From JACZSB01 sp965372015 (GTDB taxonomy: Bacteria; Fidelibacterota; Marinisomatia; SCGC-AAA003-L08; TS1B11): 64,000 nucleotides of DNA. Below, piece by piece: positions 35,767 to 47,200 of the stretch. The notes under the pieces are model-generated. The model made no database searches and was not told the origin of the DNA. It saw only the letters and a list, made by a program, of their open reading frames with translations. The translations under genes were made by a program, and so were the position numbers. The stretch spans positions 3,178-67,177 of the forward strand of contig CBDVAP010000001.1 of assembly GCA_965372015.1 (NCBI GenBank), read 5' to 3'. The first letter of the stretch is position 1. Each line of letters opens with the position of its first letter.

Positions 35767-38700
35767 ATGAACGTCCAGTGTAAGACCAAAGCCCAACTGA
35801 TCCTTGGCCTCCAACAAGCCAGGACCCGAACGGACTGTACCCTAATCCTCCTCACGATTATATCCCTGGCGGGTTCTAGTACCGCCCGGGCTCAGGTGCC
35901 TGGCGATTTAGACAGCACCTTCAATAGCGTCGGCTTTGTGATCACACCCATCGGTACCAGTAATGATATAGCCAATGCCGTTGCTATCCAAGCGGACGGG
36001 AAAATCGTGGCAGGTGGATATTTAGTAATACCTCCCGATGTTCTTGAGGGTGTGGATATGGGTTTGGTGCGCTACAATATCGACGGTTCACTGGACAATA
36101 GCTTCGGGATCGGCGGCAAGGTGGTCTCTGATCTCGACTATGCCGATGAACAGATCAATTGGGTCGGTATCCAACCAGACGGCAAAATCGTGGTGGCTGG
36201 GGAAGTGTACAATTTTAACAACCTCAATAGGGATTTTCTGGTGGCCCGTTACCTTTCAGACGGCACCCTGGATTCGAGCTTCGCCACCAACGGCTGGGCG
36301 TTCACTCAAATCGGACCCGGTCATGAACAGGGTTTGGCGGGCGCCTTGCAGACCGATGGCAAGATTGTGGTCGTCGGCCTCTCAGTTGATGGTGGCGGTA
36401 GCCAATATTTTGCTACGGTCCGATATAACAGTGATGGCTCTGTGGACACCGCCTTCGGTACCGGGGGAAAAATATCCACGCCCATAGATGGGAATCAAGG
36501 TTTAGCCAATGCGGTTACCATACAAACGGACGGGAAAATCCTTGTGACGGGGAACCACGTCAATAGTGGTAAATCGGACCTGGCTGTGGTCCGCTTCAAC
36601 ACCGACGGCTCACTGGACAATGGATTCGGCACTAACGGGATCGTCAACATGGCCGGCGGGTCTTTCGGTGGGTTTCCCGAGGCTATCGCAGTCCAATCCA
36701 ATGGGAAGATTATCCTGGGTGGGTATTACTACACCATAGCCAACTACACTGATACTGATTTTTTCGTCAAGCGGCTCAATAGCGACGGGACCGTGGATAC
36801 CAGCTTCGGCACCGCTGGTGAAACGATCACAGTCATTGGCGCAAGTCACGATCGGGTATTTGCCATGGCACTTCAACCCACCGGGAAGATCGTGGTGGTA
36901 GGTGATTACATGGACCCGAATCCCCCATATTACTCAAATATCGCTTTTGTGCAGTATACCAGCGGCGGCAGTTTAGACACGACTTTTGGGGATAGCGGGA
37001 TTGTTACCATGTCGGTTGGTCCCGGGAGTGATAGTCCAGTCGATGTAGGTCTCCAGTCAGACGGGAAGATTGTTTTAGCAGGGGATTCTTATAACGGTAG
37101 TAACAATGATTTTCTCGTTTTGCGCTACATTGGGGATCGGCCCCCGCTGGCAATAAATGACACTGCAGCTACGCCGGAGGATACTGCCCGGAGCGTCGTC
37201 CTGCTTGATAATGATTCCGATCCCGACAATGATCCCTTTGCCATATCCAGTGTAGGCCAGGGTGCCCAGGGTACGGTTGCAATTGATCCCGGCGATACCT
37301 CGGTGACCTATACTCCTGGCGCCGACTTCACTGGCGCCGACAGTTTCTCGTACGTGATCACCGACGGCATTCTCAATGACACGGCCACCGTATATATGAC
37401 CGTCACCACCGTAAATGATCCTCCGGTGATTACCTCGGCCGACAGCGCTGATGCTATGGAGGATATGTATTTCGTCTACCGTGCGACGGCGGATGACCCG
37501 GACGGACCATCGCTCAGTTGGACTTTCGACCAGCTGCCTTCGTCGTGGCTGTCTGCTGCCGCGGACAGCGTGTATGGCACTCCTATTGAGGGGACTGCGG
37601 ATACTTCCTTCCGGGTGATCGCGTTTGATGGTGAGTGGCGGGATACGCTGGTGGTGACCTTAACGGTGGCGCCCTACAACGATCCACCGGTAGCGGTGAA
37701 TGATAATGTAACTACATCTGAAGATGTCCCGGTTACCGTATGGGTTGTCGAGAACGACAGTGATCCGGAAGGTATGCCGTTGACGTTGGGAGCGGGACTG
37801 GTGGCTCTACCCTTCCATGGCGAGGTGGTGATCGAAGCCGGGGACACGACTTTGACTTTCACGCCGGACAGCAACTACTTCGGTAACGATACCCTTAAGT
37901 ATAGAATTAGTGATGGATATTTAAGCGATACCGCCACAGTATATATAACCGTAACCCCGGTGAATGACGTTCCGGCCCTCGCCGCCCCCGCCGATACGAC
38001 CATTAATGAGGATGCCGGGGAGCAGATAGTGAATCTCACCGGTATCGGCGCCGGGGCGGCCAACGAGGACCAGTTTCTGGTCGTTACGGCCACCTCCAGC
38101 GATCCAGGCCTGATCCCGCATCCGGCTGTGACCTACACCAGTCCCAATACTTCGGGGTCGCTCGCTATTATCCCTGTAACCAACACAAGCGGCACTGTTA
38201 CCATCACTGTCAAGGTGAAGGACGATGGTGGTACTGCCGATGGTGGTGTGGACTCCACCCTGACCAGTTTCACCGTCACGGTAAACTCGGTGAACGACGC
38301 CCCTACCATTGATGCCCTCAGCGACGCGACCATCAATGAGGATGCCAGTGAGCAGCTAGTGAGCCTATCCGGTATTGGCCCAGGAGCTGCCAATGAGAGC
38401 CAGGACTTGACCGTCACGGCCACTTCCAGCAATCCGGGCCTGGTCCCCCATCCAGCGGTAACCTACACCACTCCCGAGGCCACCGGTTCATTGAGCTACA
38501 CGCCGGCGCCCGACGGTTATGGCACAGCCGTAATTATGGTGAAGGTGAAAGACGATGGCGGGACGGCCAATGGAGGCCTGGACACCTCCATAATTAGTTT
38601 CACCGTTACGGTAAGTCCGGAGAACGACGCTCCGGAGATTACCTCTACCGACAGTACTACTATCATGGAGCATGAGTATTACGTCTACCGTGCGACGGCG

Positions 38701-40404
38701 GATGATCCGGATGGACCATCGCTCAGTTGGACCTTCGATCAGTTGCCTTCCTGGGTGTTCTGGAACACCAACGCCGATAGCGTGTCTGGCACGCCGGATG
38801 AGGGGACGGCCGACACCTTGTTCCGGGTGATCGCGTTTGATGGTGAGTTGCGGGATACGCTGGTAGTAACCCTAAAAGTGGTGCCGGTAAGTAATCCGCC
38901 ATTGGCCGCCAGTGATGCCGCTAGTACTCCTGAAGACACGGCGGTGACAATATTCGTGCTGGCCAACGACAGTGATCCGGAAGGGGCGCCGTTGACGTTG
39001 GATTCGGCCCTGGTGACTCCACCTCGCCATGGTGAGGCGCTGATCGACGCCGGGGACACGACCCTGACCTACACGCCGGCGAACGACTACTTCGGTGGTG
39101 ATACCCTGGAGTACCGGGTCAGCGACGGATATCTGAGCGACACGGCCACGGTTTATGTCACGGTAACACCGGTTAATGACCCGCCGGCAATCACCTCTGT
39201 TGCCGCGGATACGGCCAGGGAGGATGAGTATTTCGTTTACCATGCGACGGCGGATGATCCGGATGGACCATCGCCATCCTGGATATTCTTGGCTCTTCCT
39301 GGCTGGGTGGAAGGTTTTGCCGCCGACAGTATGTTCGGCACTCCCGGTGAGGGCGCGGGAGATACCTCCTTTGTGGTGATCGCCGATGACGGGTTGGCCG
39401 CCGATACCTTGCAGGTGGTTGTGCTTGTGGTTCCGGTGAACGATCCACCGGTCGCGGTTAACGATATGGTGATCACTCCTGAGGACACTACTATCATCCT
39501 GGCGGTGCTGAAGAATGACTATGACGTGGATGGGGATACCCTGTCGATTGTGGCTGTCTCTGATCCCGCCAATGGCCGGATCCAAATGAATGGCGACAGC
39601 ACGGTCACCTACCAGCCGGATACCGATTTTCACGGGCTAGACAGTTTGGTCTATATAGTAACGGATCGGAACGCTGCCTACAATACCGGCAAGGTCTACT
39701 TAATCGTCACACCGGTGAACGATGCCCCCGGGACTTTTGCCGTGGTAACCATCACTGGAGATTCTACTATCCAAATATCCAGTGAGATGTTAGCCGACAG
39801 CCTGGTCTTCCGCTGGACCCGTACCACTGATGTGGACGGTGACAGCGTATGGTATATCTTTGATCTGGACGACGGGTTGAGTCTGCTTGGTTTTGGTGAG
39901 GTAGCGGATACAATGATGAGTATTAGCCTTGATACCCTAATCAGCTGGATCCATCAGACCGGGCTAACGTCGATTTCCGGCACTTGGGACCTCTTCGCCA
40001 CCGACGGGGAAGACACCACCTGGGTGGAGGGTGGACCATTTGAACTGACCGTGGATATTTCCACCCTAGACATCCGCGATCTAATGGGTATTCCTGAAGA
40101 ATTCGCCCTCCACCAGAATTATCCTAACCCCTTTAATCCCGTTACCACCCTGCAGTATGACCTGCCCCACCAGGCGGAGGTGTGGTTCACTATCTACGAC
40201 CTCCTGGGCAGGGAAGTGGCGAGGCTGGTAAATGGCTCCCAACAACCGGGATACTATCAGATCGTGTGGAATGGTAGAACTGCAAGTGGTCGTGAATTAC
40301 CCTCCGGCATCTACATCGCCCGGTTGCATGCCACGCCAACCCCGCCAACGGCGGGGGTGACACCGGAGTACACCCGCAGTATCAAGATGGTGCTGCTAAA
40401 ATAG
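35767..40404 (+). CDS. T9SS-exported giant with delta-60 repeats and cadherin-like domains
   Basis: 1545 aa. Signal region up to about residue 43 (ends TARAQ). About seven delta-60-type repeats (about 45-455; recurring DGKIVVAG and SLD-FG) should form a propeller. They are followed by alternating Ig/cadherin-like modules (VNDxPxVxSxD, DDPDGPSLSWTFDQLP, SDTATVYxTVTPVND). The C-terminal ~90 residues are a T9SS sorting domain: HQNYPNPFNP, YDLLGREVARLV, LPSGIYIARL, ending SIKMVLLK. It is a surface-displayed or released adhesin-like protein. Middle segments are nearly identical in DNA to the next gene. No enzyme domain is seen. Confidence 0.92.
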   Translation: MNVQCKTKAQLILGLQQARTRTDCTLILLTIISLAGSSTARAQVPGDLDSTFNSVGFVITPIGTSNDIANAVAIQADGKIVAGGYLVIPPDVLEGVDMGLVRYNIDGSLDNSFGIGGKVVSDLDYADEQINWVGIQPDGKIVVAGEVYNFNNLNRDFLVARYLSDGTLDSSFATNGWAFTQIGPGHEQGLAGALQTDGKIVVVGLSVDGGGSQYFATVRYNSDGSVDTAFGTGGKISTPIDGNQGLANAVTIQTDGKILVTGNHVNSGKSDLAVVRFNTDGSLDNGFGTNGIVNMAGGSFGGFPEAIAVQSNGKIILGGYYYTIANYTDTDFFVKRLNSDGTVDTSFGTAGETITVIGASHDRVFAMALQPTGKIVVVGDYMDPNPPYYSNIAFVQYTSGGSLDTTFGDSGIVTMSVGPGSDSPVDVGLQSDGKIVLAGDSYNGSNNDFLVLRYIGDRPPLAINDTAATPEDTARSVVLLDNDSDPDNDPFAISSVGQGAQGTVAIDPGDTSVTYTPGADFTGADSFSYVITDGILNDTATVYMTVTTVNDPPVITSADSADAMEDMYFVYRATADDPDGPSLSWTFDQLPSSWLSAAADSVYGTPIEGTADTSFRVIAFDGEWRDTLVVTLTVAPYNDPPVAVNDNVTTSEDVPVTVWVVENDSDPEGMPLTLGAGLVALPFHGEVVIEAGDTTLTFTPDSNYFGNDTLKYRISDGYLSDTATVYITVTPVNDVPALAAPADTTINEDAGEQIVNLTGIGAGAANEDQFLVVTATSSDPGLIPHPAVTYTSPNTSGSLAIIPVTNTSGTVTITVKVKDDGGTADGGVDSTLTSFTVTVNSVNDAPTIDALSDATINEDASEQLVSLSGIGPGAANESQDLTVTATSSNPGLVPHPAVTYTTPEATGSLSYTPAPDGYGTAVIMVKVKDDGGTANGGLDTSIISFTVTVSPENDAPEITSTDSTTIMEHEYYVYRATADDPDGPSLSWTFDQLPSWVFWNTNADSVSGTPDEGTADTLFRVIAFDGELRDTLVVTLKVVPVSNPPLAASDAASTPEDTAVTIFVLANDSDPEGAPLTLDSALVTPPRHGEALIDAGDTTLTYTPANDYFGGDTLEYRVSDGYLSDTATVYVTVTPVNDPPAITSVAADTAREDEYFVYHATADDPDGPSPSWIFLALPGWVEGFAADSMFGTPGEGAGDTSFVVIADDGLAADTLQVVVLVVPVNDPPVAVNDMVITPEDTTIILAVLKNDYDVDGDTLSIVAVSDPANGRIQMNGDSTVTYQPDTDFHGLDSLVYIVTDRNAAYNTGKVYLIVTPVNDAPGTFAVVTITGDSTIQISSEMLADSLVFRWTRTTDVDGDSVWYIFDLDDGLSLLGFGEVADTMMSISLDTLISWIHQTGLTSISGTWDLFATDGEDTTWVEGGPFELTVDISTLDIRDLMGIPEEFALHQNYPNPFNPVTTLQYDLPHQAEVWFTIYDLLGREVARLVNGSQQPGYYQIVWNGRTASGRELPSGIYIARLHATPTPPTAGVTPEYTRSIKMVLLK

Positions 40405-40427
40405 TATCAAACGATACTCAAGGAATC

Positions 40428-43400
40428 ATGAAGACGTTGTTTATCCCCTCGACTCGGACTATTTTCCTCACCCTTTGTCTTGCGACTAGTATTTCCAGCC
40501 AGACCCCGTCGGCGGGCATGTCCCAACGCCAGGCCATCCAGAACCGCACCGCTGAGGTAGCCCAGCGCCAGGGGCGGCAGAAAGAGGAAGCCGTGGCGTG
40601 GGCCCGGGCCAGGGGATTAGCCGTCCGCCAGGAGCTGCCTAATGGCGCCGTTATGGAACTCATGTCTGTTGAGAACAACTCACCGCGCTATTACATAACC
40701 AACAACCTTAACGCCGCCAAGACTGTTTCTACTGACAAGGTCTGGCCTTCGGGGGGTCTGGGACTGAGCCTTACCGGCTCCGGGCTGACCATTGGTGAGT
40801 GGGACGGCGGTGATGTGCTTACCACCCATGACGAACTGACCGGGCGGGTCACAGATGGCGATGGCACTGGCACCCGGCATTGGCACTCCACCCACGTGGC
40901 CGGCACTATCATGGCCACTGGTGTCATTGCGTCTGCTAAGGGTATGGCCTACCAGGCCAGCCTGAAAGCCTTCGAGTGGACATCCGACGTCACCGAAATG
41001 CGCACCGCCGCCAACGACTGGCTGACCATCTCGAACCATTCCTACGGCACTATCGCCGGCTGGTACTATGACGGTTCCGACTGGTGGTGGTACGGCAACA
41101 ACAACAATACCGGGATTGACGGCACTGAAGACTGGCAGTTCGGGGCATACGACACGGAATCCCAGGACTGGGACCAGGCCGTCGTGGATTTCCCTTACTA
41201 TCTTATCGTGGTTTCCGCCGGGAATGACCGGGACGACGACCCAGGCGCAGGGACAACGCATTTTGTATGGGACGGGTTTGACTGGGTCACATCAACTACT
41301 ACGCGAGACCCCGATGGCCCATATGATTCCATACCACGGGGAGGCGGCACAGCCAAGAATACGCTGACGGTAGGGGCTGTGAATGATATTACGGGTGGAT
41401 ACAGCGATACCTCCGACGTAGTGATGAGCACTTTCAGTTCCTGGGGGCCTATGGATGATGGACGCATCAAGCCCGATATCGTGGCCAACGGGGTCAGCCT
41501 AACATCAGCATACGATGATGGGACAGCCGCCACAAACTTATATGCCAGCGCCAGCGGTACTTCCATGGCGGCGCCTAGCACCACCGGCTCCCTGGCCCTC
41601 TTGCAGCAGCATTACCAGGATACGCACGCCGGGGCCGATATCAAGGCGGCGGCCCTCAAAGCCCTGGTAATCCATACCGCTGACGAAGCCGGCGTCAACG
41701 ACGGCCCCGATTATCAATTCGGTTGGGGATTGCTCAACACCGCCAGCGCCGCCCAACTCATTTCGGATACCCAGACGAATCCGTTTACCCTCCAGGATTC
41801 AACCATTCTTGCCGGGGGCGCTGATACCATTAGCTATAATATATCCGTCGGCACCGGTCCATTGCGGGTCACAGTTGTCTGGACCGACCCGGCGGGAACA
41901 CCCCTGGGTGCTGTTTTAAACAACACAACTCCAATGCTGGTGAACGACCTGGATCTGCGGGTTACCAGAGATAGTGACGGCACCCTCTATTACCCCTGGA
42001 AACTCGATGTGGCCAATCCCTCAAATGTCGCCACTACCGGCGATAACATCGTAGACAACGTGGAACAGGTGCACATCGCCTCACCTGAGAGCGGGGACTA
42101 TACCGTTACTGTCAGCCATAAGGGAACACTGGCATCGGCCCAGGATTTTTCCATAGTCATAACGGTTGGCAACTATGCGCCTACCATCTCGGACATCGCC
42201 GATACTTTCACCAATGTGAACGAGACCACGTCCGCCATCGCCTTTACGGTGGATGACGTGGAGACCGACGTCGATAGTCTGGCCGTCACGGGCAGTTCTT
42301 CCAACACCACCCTGGTACCCGACAGCAGCATTGTTTTTGGCGGCAGCGGCACTGACCTTACCGTCACGATAATCCCGGCGGCTGAAGAATTCGGCACTAC
42401 CACTATCACGATTTTCGTCAGTGATGGCACCGATACAACCAGGGCCAGCTTTTTGTTGACGGTAAACGTTTCGCCGGTAGCAGTCGATGACGCAATAACC
42501 ACGGCGGAGGATACAGCCGCGACAGTATTCGTGCTGGCCAATGATCTGGACCCCGATAGCCTGTCCCTTACCGTTGAAAGCATCGTGGAGCAAGCTCGCC
42601 ACGGTGAGGTGGTGATCGACGCCGGGGACACGACTCTGACTTATACGCCGGTGAGCGACTACTTCGGCGGTGATACCCTGGAGTACCGGGTCAGCGATGG
42701 ATATTCAAGCGATACGGCCGTGGTTTATGTCACGGTGAGTCCGGTGAATGACCCGCCGGCGATTACGTCTGCTGCTGCGGATACGGCCAGGGAGGATGAG
42801 TATTTCGTCTACCATGCGACAACCAGTGACCCGGATGGACCATCGCTCAGTTGGACCTTCGATCAGCTGCCTTCCTGGCTGTTTTGGAACACCGGCGCTG
42901 ATACCGTATTCGGCATACCTGCCGATGGGATAAACGATACCCTGTTTCGGATGATTTCGTTTGATGGCGAGCTGCGGGATACACTGGTGGTAACCCTGAA
43001 AGTGATACCGGTAAACGACGCACCGAGTGTTTTCGCACTGCTCGTTCCTGCTGATGGAGACACGGCAACAATCGCCAACGACTCTCTGTACTTCGCCTGG
43101 GAGTCCGCCGCCGATGTGGATAGCGATAACTTGACCTACACTTTTTACCTATTTGGTCCGGGATTAGATACGAGCCTATCGGGGCTCGACACCTCGTTCT
43201 CATTCACCGGTGTGGATAGACTGACTCCTGAATCGATCTATACCTGGTATGTTGATGTTAATGACGGGACGGACACTACAGAGTGTTCACTACGGTTCCA
43301 GTTCAGTATGCCTATTAGTTTGGGAATCAATCCCGCCAGCTTGATCCCGGGAGAATTCACTCTTCACCAGAACTATCCCAATCCCTTTAATCCCGCTACC

Positions 43401-43628
43401 ACTATTCGGTTCGGCTTGCCCGAGGCCGCGGATATCAAGTTCATAGTATACGATCTTTTAGGCCGGGAGGTAGATCGCCTGGTGGATCAGCGCCTGGAGC
43501 CTGGCTACTACAAGGTAGCCTGGCAAGGCAGGGATGCCGGCGGTCACAGCATGCCTTCCGGGATTTATATTGCTCTTTTGGCAACTCCCAAGTACACCAA
43601 GAGCATCAAGCTGCTGCTGTTGAAATAG
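40428..43628 (+). CDS. T9SS-exported subtilase (S8 family)
   Basis: 1066 aa. Signal peptide 1-24, propeptide-like helix about 25-95, then the S8 catalytic domain with Asp126 (IGEWDGG), His153 (HSTHVAGT), Asn266 (SAGND) and Ser379 (ASGTSMAAPS). A jelly-roll P-type domain (about 450-580), three cadherin/Ig-like modules and a T9SS sorting domain (HQNYPNPFNP, YDLLGREVDRLV, MPSGIYIALL, ending SIKLLLLK) follow. It should be a secreted or surface protease. It starts 23 bases after the giant upstream and shares its modules, so the two are probably one operon. Confidence 0.94.
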   Translation: MKTLFIPSTRTIFLTLCLATSISSQTPSAGMSQRQAIQNRTAEVAQRQGRQKEEAVAWARARGLAVRQELPNGAVMELMSVENNSPRYYITNNLNAAKTVSTDKVWPSGGLGLSLTGSGLTIGEWDGGDVLTTHDELTGRVTDGDGTGTRHWHSTHVAGTIMATGVIASAKGMAYQASLKAFEWTSDVTEMRTAANDWLTISNHSYGTIAGWYYDGSDWWWYGNNNNTGIDGTEDWQFGAYDTESQDWDQAVVDFPYYLIVVSAGNDRDDDPGAGTTHFVWDGFDWVTSTTTRDPDGPYDSIPRGGGTAKNTLTVGAVNDITGGYSDTSDVVMSTFSSWGPMDDGRIKPDIVANGVSLTSAYDDGTAATNLYASASGTSMAAPSTTGSLALLQQHYQDTHAGADIKAAALKALVIHTADEAGVNDGPDYQFGWGLLNTASAAQLISDTQTNPFTLQDSTILAGGADTISYNISVGTGPLRVTVVWTDPAGTPLGAVLNNTTPMLVNDLDLRVTRDSDGTLYYPWKLDVANPSNVATTGDNIVDNVEQVHIASPESGDYTVTVSHKGTLASAQDFSIVITVGNYAPTISDIADTFTNVNETTSAIAFTVDDVETDVDSLAVTGSSSNTTLVPDSSIVFGGSGTDLTVTIIPAAEEFGTTTITIFVSDGTDTTRASFLLTVNVSPVAVDDAITTAEDTAATVFVLANDLDPDSLSLTVESIVEQARHGEVVIDAGDTTLTYTPVSDYFGGDTLEYRVSDGYSSDTAVVYVTVSPVNDPPAITSAAADTAREDEYFVYHATTSDPDGPSLSWTFDQLPSWLFWNTGADTVFGIPADGINDTLFRMISFDGELRDTLVVTLKVIPVNDAPSVFALLVPADGDTATIANDSLYFAWESAADVDSDNLTYTFYLFGPGLDTSLSGLDTSFSFTGVDRLTPESIYTWYVDVNDGTDTTECSLRFQFSMPISLGINPASLIPGEFTLHQNYPNPFNPATTIRFGLPEAADIKFIVYDLLGREVDRLVDQRLEPGYYKVAWQGRDAGGHSMPSGIYIALLATPKYTKSIKLLLLK
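42597..42836 (+). repeat. 240-bp coding repeat shared with the upstream gene
   Basis: Aligns without gaps to 39025-39264 (constant offset 3572), about nine bases in ten identical by eye. It spans the end of one cadherin-like module and the start of the next. The following ~45 bases instead match 38717 onward, so the homology is mosaic. Confidence 0.85.
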
Positions 43629-43646
43629 ACCGATAAGCAGATTAAG

Positions 43647-43697
43647 GACATTTCTGCGGATACGGGTTGGATACGGATTTTTATTTATCGTCGTATC
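43647..43697 (+). repeat. 51-bp direct repeat, left copy (R3)
   Basis: Identical to 52483-52533. It contains GGATACG-GGTT-GGATACG, the same 7-mer pair and 11-bp period as the 99-bp repeats. It begins 18 bases after a T9SS gene stop, as the right copy begins 19 bases after a T9SS gene-end relic. Confidence 0.9.
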
Positions 43698-44298
43698 TGC
43701 AGAGAACCACCAGTCCGTTGATCAAGACTGATTTTAACAATGGGGTATCACCAAGATTTACGGCTTTTTCGAGTGATTTCCATCCCTTACTTTCCTGCCA
43801 CTGTTTACGTACCCTACACTTTTCGGTAGTGAGGCCAGGGTAAGGAGTGTTTGGGTAACGATGCAATACGGGTGCAACGAACTATCCTCCCGGAGCCGGC
43901 GGGATTCAGTTCATATACCTCCCGTCGTGAAATACAAAAGGGCAGGAAAACGGGGCAGGGATTTGGCCTATGGTGACCAGTGGTGACCAATCGGTGGATG
44001 CAGTGCGGGCATGTTTCAATACACTCCAACGAGCGATCTCGCCACCTGCGCAGTAAATTGGAAATAAGTTTAAAGTTCAATTTTAACTTGCTGTTCAATA
44101 TTAACTTAATTCGAATACCACGGGCTCTTCTTTAAGAAGACTCCCGTGCACCATTTCACGAAGGTAACACACAGTGCCATTGAGGCATCGGTCATTTTGC
44201 CGTCCGACTTCTCTGTGGTGCTTCCACGACAGGAAGCCACCACACCTGCAAGCCCCTCGACTTCATGACGAGTGCCTGAGGGTACTAGCACCTGCACC
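43698..44298. other. Intergenic region upstream of the cyclase gene
   Basis: About 600 bases without a supported gene. Two 15-bp direct repeats differing at one base (44075-44089 and 44093-44107, GTTCAATTTTAACTT type, 18 bp apart) look like a regulator site. A hairpin CACGGG...CCCGTG with an inner TCTTC/GAAGA stem lies at 44119-44148. A tandem TGGTGACCA pair lies near 43972-43990. Confidence 0.5.
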
Positions 44299-47200
44299 AT
44301 GAAATGCCCTAAGTGTAAACACGACAATCCACCCGATGCTTCGTTCTGTATGAAGTGCGGGATTCCCCTTTCGAGCAAGTGCCCAAAGTGCAGGGCAGAA
44401 AACCCGGAGGGGGCTGGTTTCTGCATGAAATGCGGCACGAAGATGGGCGAAGCCGGTCCTACCAGCCTGCAAGAGCAGTTTGACGCCATGCAGGAGAATC
44501 TTCCTTCGTCAATGATGGAAAAACTGTCCATCACTACCGATGGCGAGAACCGCATTGTTACGGTCCTTCTGGCAGACATGTCGAGTTCAGTGGAAGCCAC
44601 CCGCGATTTGGACCCTGAAGATGCGGCGGCTCTGGTGAGCAAGCTGCTGAAGACAATGATCGATGTGCTCACCAAGTACGAATGCCGGATCGACAACATC
44701 GTCGGCGATGAGGTGGTTGCAGTGTTTGGCGCGCCGAAAATGCACGAGGACGATCCTGAAAGGGCGATACTGGCAGGATTAGAGCTCATAGAGGAAGTTC
44801 AGAAAAGCGATTTGAACGCGAGTGTCGGCATTAACACGGGTGAAGCGTTCTTCGGCGAAATTGGCTCCCAGGAACATCAGAAACGAACAGTCTATGGAAC
44901 AGTGATCAACCTAGCTGCACGGCTCCAGGCACAAGCGGAAGCGGGGCAGGTATTCGTTGGCGAAACAACCTACCGGCATGCGCGACGCTCCTTCGAGTTT
45001 GAGCCGCTATCCCTGAAGGTCAAGGGATTCGATGAGCCCGTTGCGGCCTACAGGGTCATACGCCCACGTCCCCGGATGGAAAAGGTGCGAGGAATCGAAG
45101 GCTTGCGCGCACAGATGATCGGGCGGGAAGACGAGCTGCATATTTTAAGAGATGCCCTTTCAGAAACACGCAAAGGTAAGGGACAAATGGTGTCGGTCAT
45201 CGGGGAGGCTGGGTTAGGCAAGTCCAGGCTCCTGGCTGAGCTGAAAGGGAAAGGCATCGATGAGCTTGAGGGGAATACCGTACCGTTATGGTTGGAGGGA
45301 AGATGCCTGGAGCTTGGCATGGCAGCCAGCTACTGGCCGTTCATAGATATCTTTCGGGAGCATTTCGGATGGAAACCTCAGGATGCGGACAGCGTGCGTG
45401 CAGAAAACATCGTGAGCACACTCCAGGAGATGGTAGACAGAGGTGATCTAACCGACGAGCGACGAGAAGAGATGGGACCGCTTCTAGGAAACCTGCTGTC
45501 GGTCAAGTTCGCTACTGAGTGGGATCAGGTGCTGCAGAGCGCTGATCCGGAGCAAATGAAGAACCGCATTTTCATGGCAATACGCGATTTCTTTTTAGCC
45601 CTTGCCAAACGAACGCCAGTGGTGCTGGTTCTCGAGGACCTGCACTGGGCGGATTCTCTCTCCCTTGATTTGATCTCGTTGCTGATGGAAACACTCACCC
45701 TGGCACCGTTGCTATTAGTTTGTATTTACCGGCCTGAAAGAGAGCACAAATGCTGGCGTCTGGCGACAATCGCACAGAGGAAGTGCTCGGAGCGATACGC
45801 TGAAATCAACCTTCACGAGCTTAGCAAACTGGATAGCAGGAGATTGGTGGATGCGCTTCTAACGATAAGCAATTTACCGGAGTCTGTGAGGGAGATGATT
45901 CTGGAGAAAACACAGGGCAATCCGTTCTTTGTGGAAGAGGTGATACGGTCGTTGATGGATACGGGGATGGTATACCAGGAGGGCGACGAATGGCGCGCGA
46001 GTGAGGATATCGAGTCCGTGAAGCTTCCTGAGAGCATACAAAGCATTTTGCTGAGTCGCATCGACCGCCTGGAGGAGCAGCTGAAGCATGTGTTGCAGAG
46101 CGCATCGGTAATTGGGAAGCTTTTTCGTAGGAGACTACTGGAGTACACCACCAAAAAGGAAGCGGAGCTGGAGAGCGACTTATGGAAGCTCGAAGATTTG
46201 GCGTTCATCTATCAGGAACGCGCCATCCCGGAGGAAGAATATTCCTTCAAGCACGTGCTGACGCAGGAGACAGTATATCAAAACATCCTGAGGCGTCACC
46301 GGCAGCGATTCCATCACGAGGTCGCCCAAGCCATGGAGGTGCTCTATCAAAACAGCATCGACGAATACTACGAACAGTTGGCTTATCATTGGGAGAACGC
46401 GGATGACATCGAGAAAGCGGTGGAATACCTTAGCAAGGCCGGTGCCCGGGCTCTGGCTAACTATGCGAATGAGGATGCGGTAACACATTTTCAACGGGCG
46501 CTCGATCTGACCGGGGACCGGCGAGACACTACCAGGGCGGAGATTGTCTTCGGCCTGTTTCGTGCTCAGGCTGGTGCTTTCGATTCTCCCAACGAAAGTC
46601 TCCTGGAGCCGTTGCAAGAAGCGTTCGATATATTCGTCGACGTCGGTGACACAGAACGAGCAATCACTGTCGCGGAGTTCCCCTTTTTCCTCGGATCTGC
46701 TGCTAGAGGTATCTCCACCATCGGAGAACGGGCTCTTGAGTTGGTACCGCCCGATTCTCTCCAGGCGGGCAGAGTGCTGGCCACATACGGCTTCAACCGG
46801 TATATCGAAACCGGAGACCACAGTTTGGCCCAGGAGTTTTTCGATCGTGCTCTGGCTATTGCGCGCCGCGAAGAGGACCGGACTCTTGAGACGCGCGTGC
46901 TTGTCAATAACCTAGATACAGATTTACGAGACGGCCAATTTGAGGCTGGCCTGACAAAAGCTAAGCGTGCCGTCGACCTGGCAAAAAGCGTACACGATCT
47001 TCCAAGCGAAGCGCGTACAAGTACCTACGCAACGTATCTGGCATTGTGGCTGGGTGATCCGGAGGCCGCCGTCATGTATGCCCACCGGGGACTGCAGGCC
47101 GCCGAGGAGCTGCAGAACAGGTTCCGGCTGTTTATGTCGCTTCACGCGAACCTGGCCTTGTGTCTTCGGGAGGGCAGCTGGCAGGACGGCCGTGCATTTG

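Noticed and set aside
44106..44789. 227-codon frame on the - strand over the cyclase start
   Set aside because: No protein-like pattern; antisense to clear zinc-ribbon and cyclase motifs.
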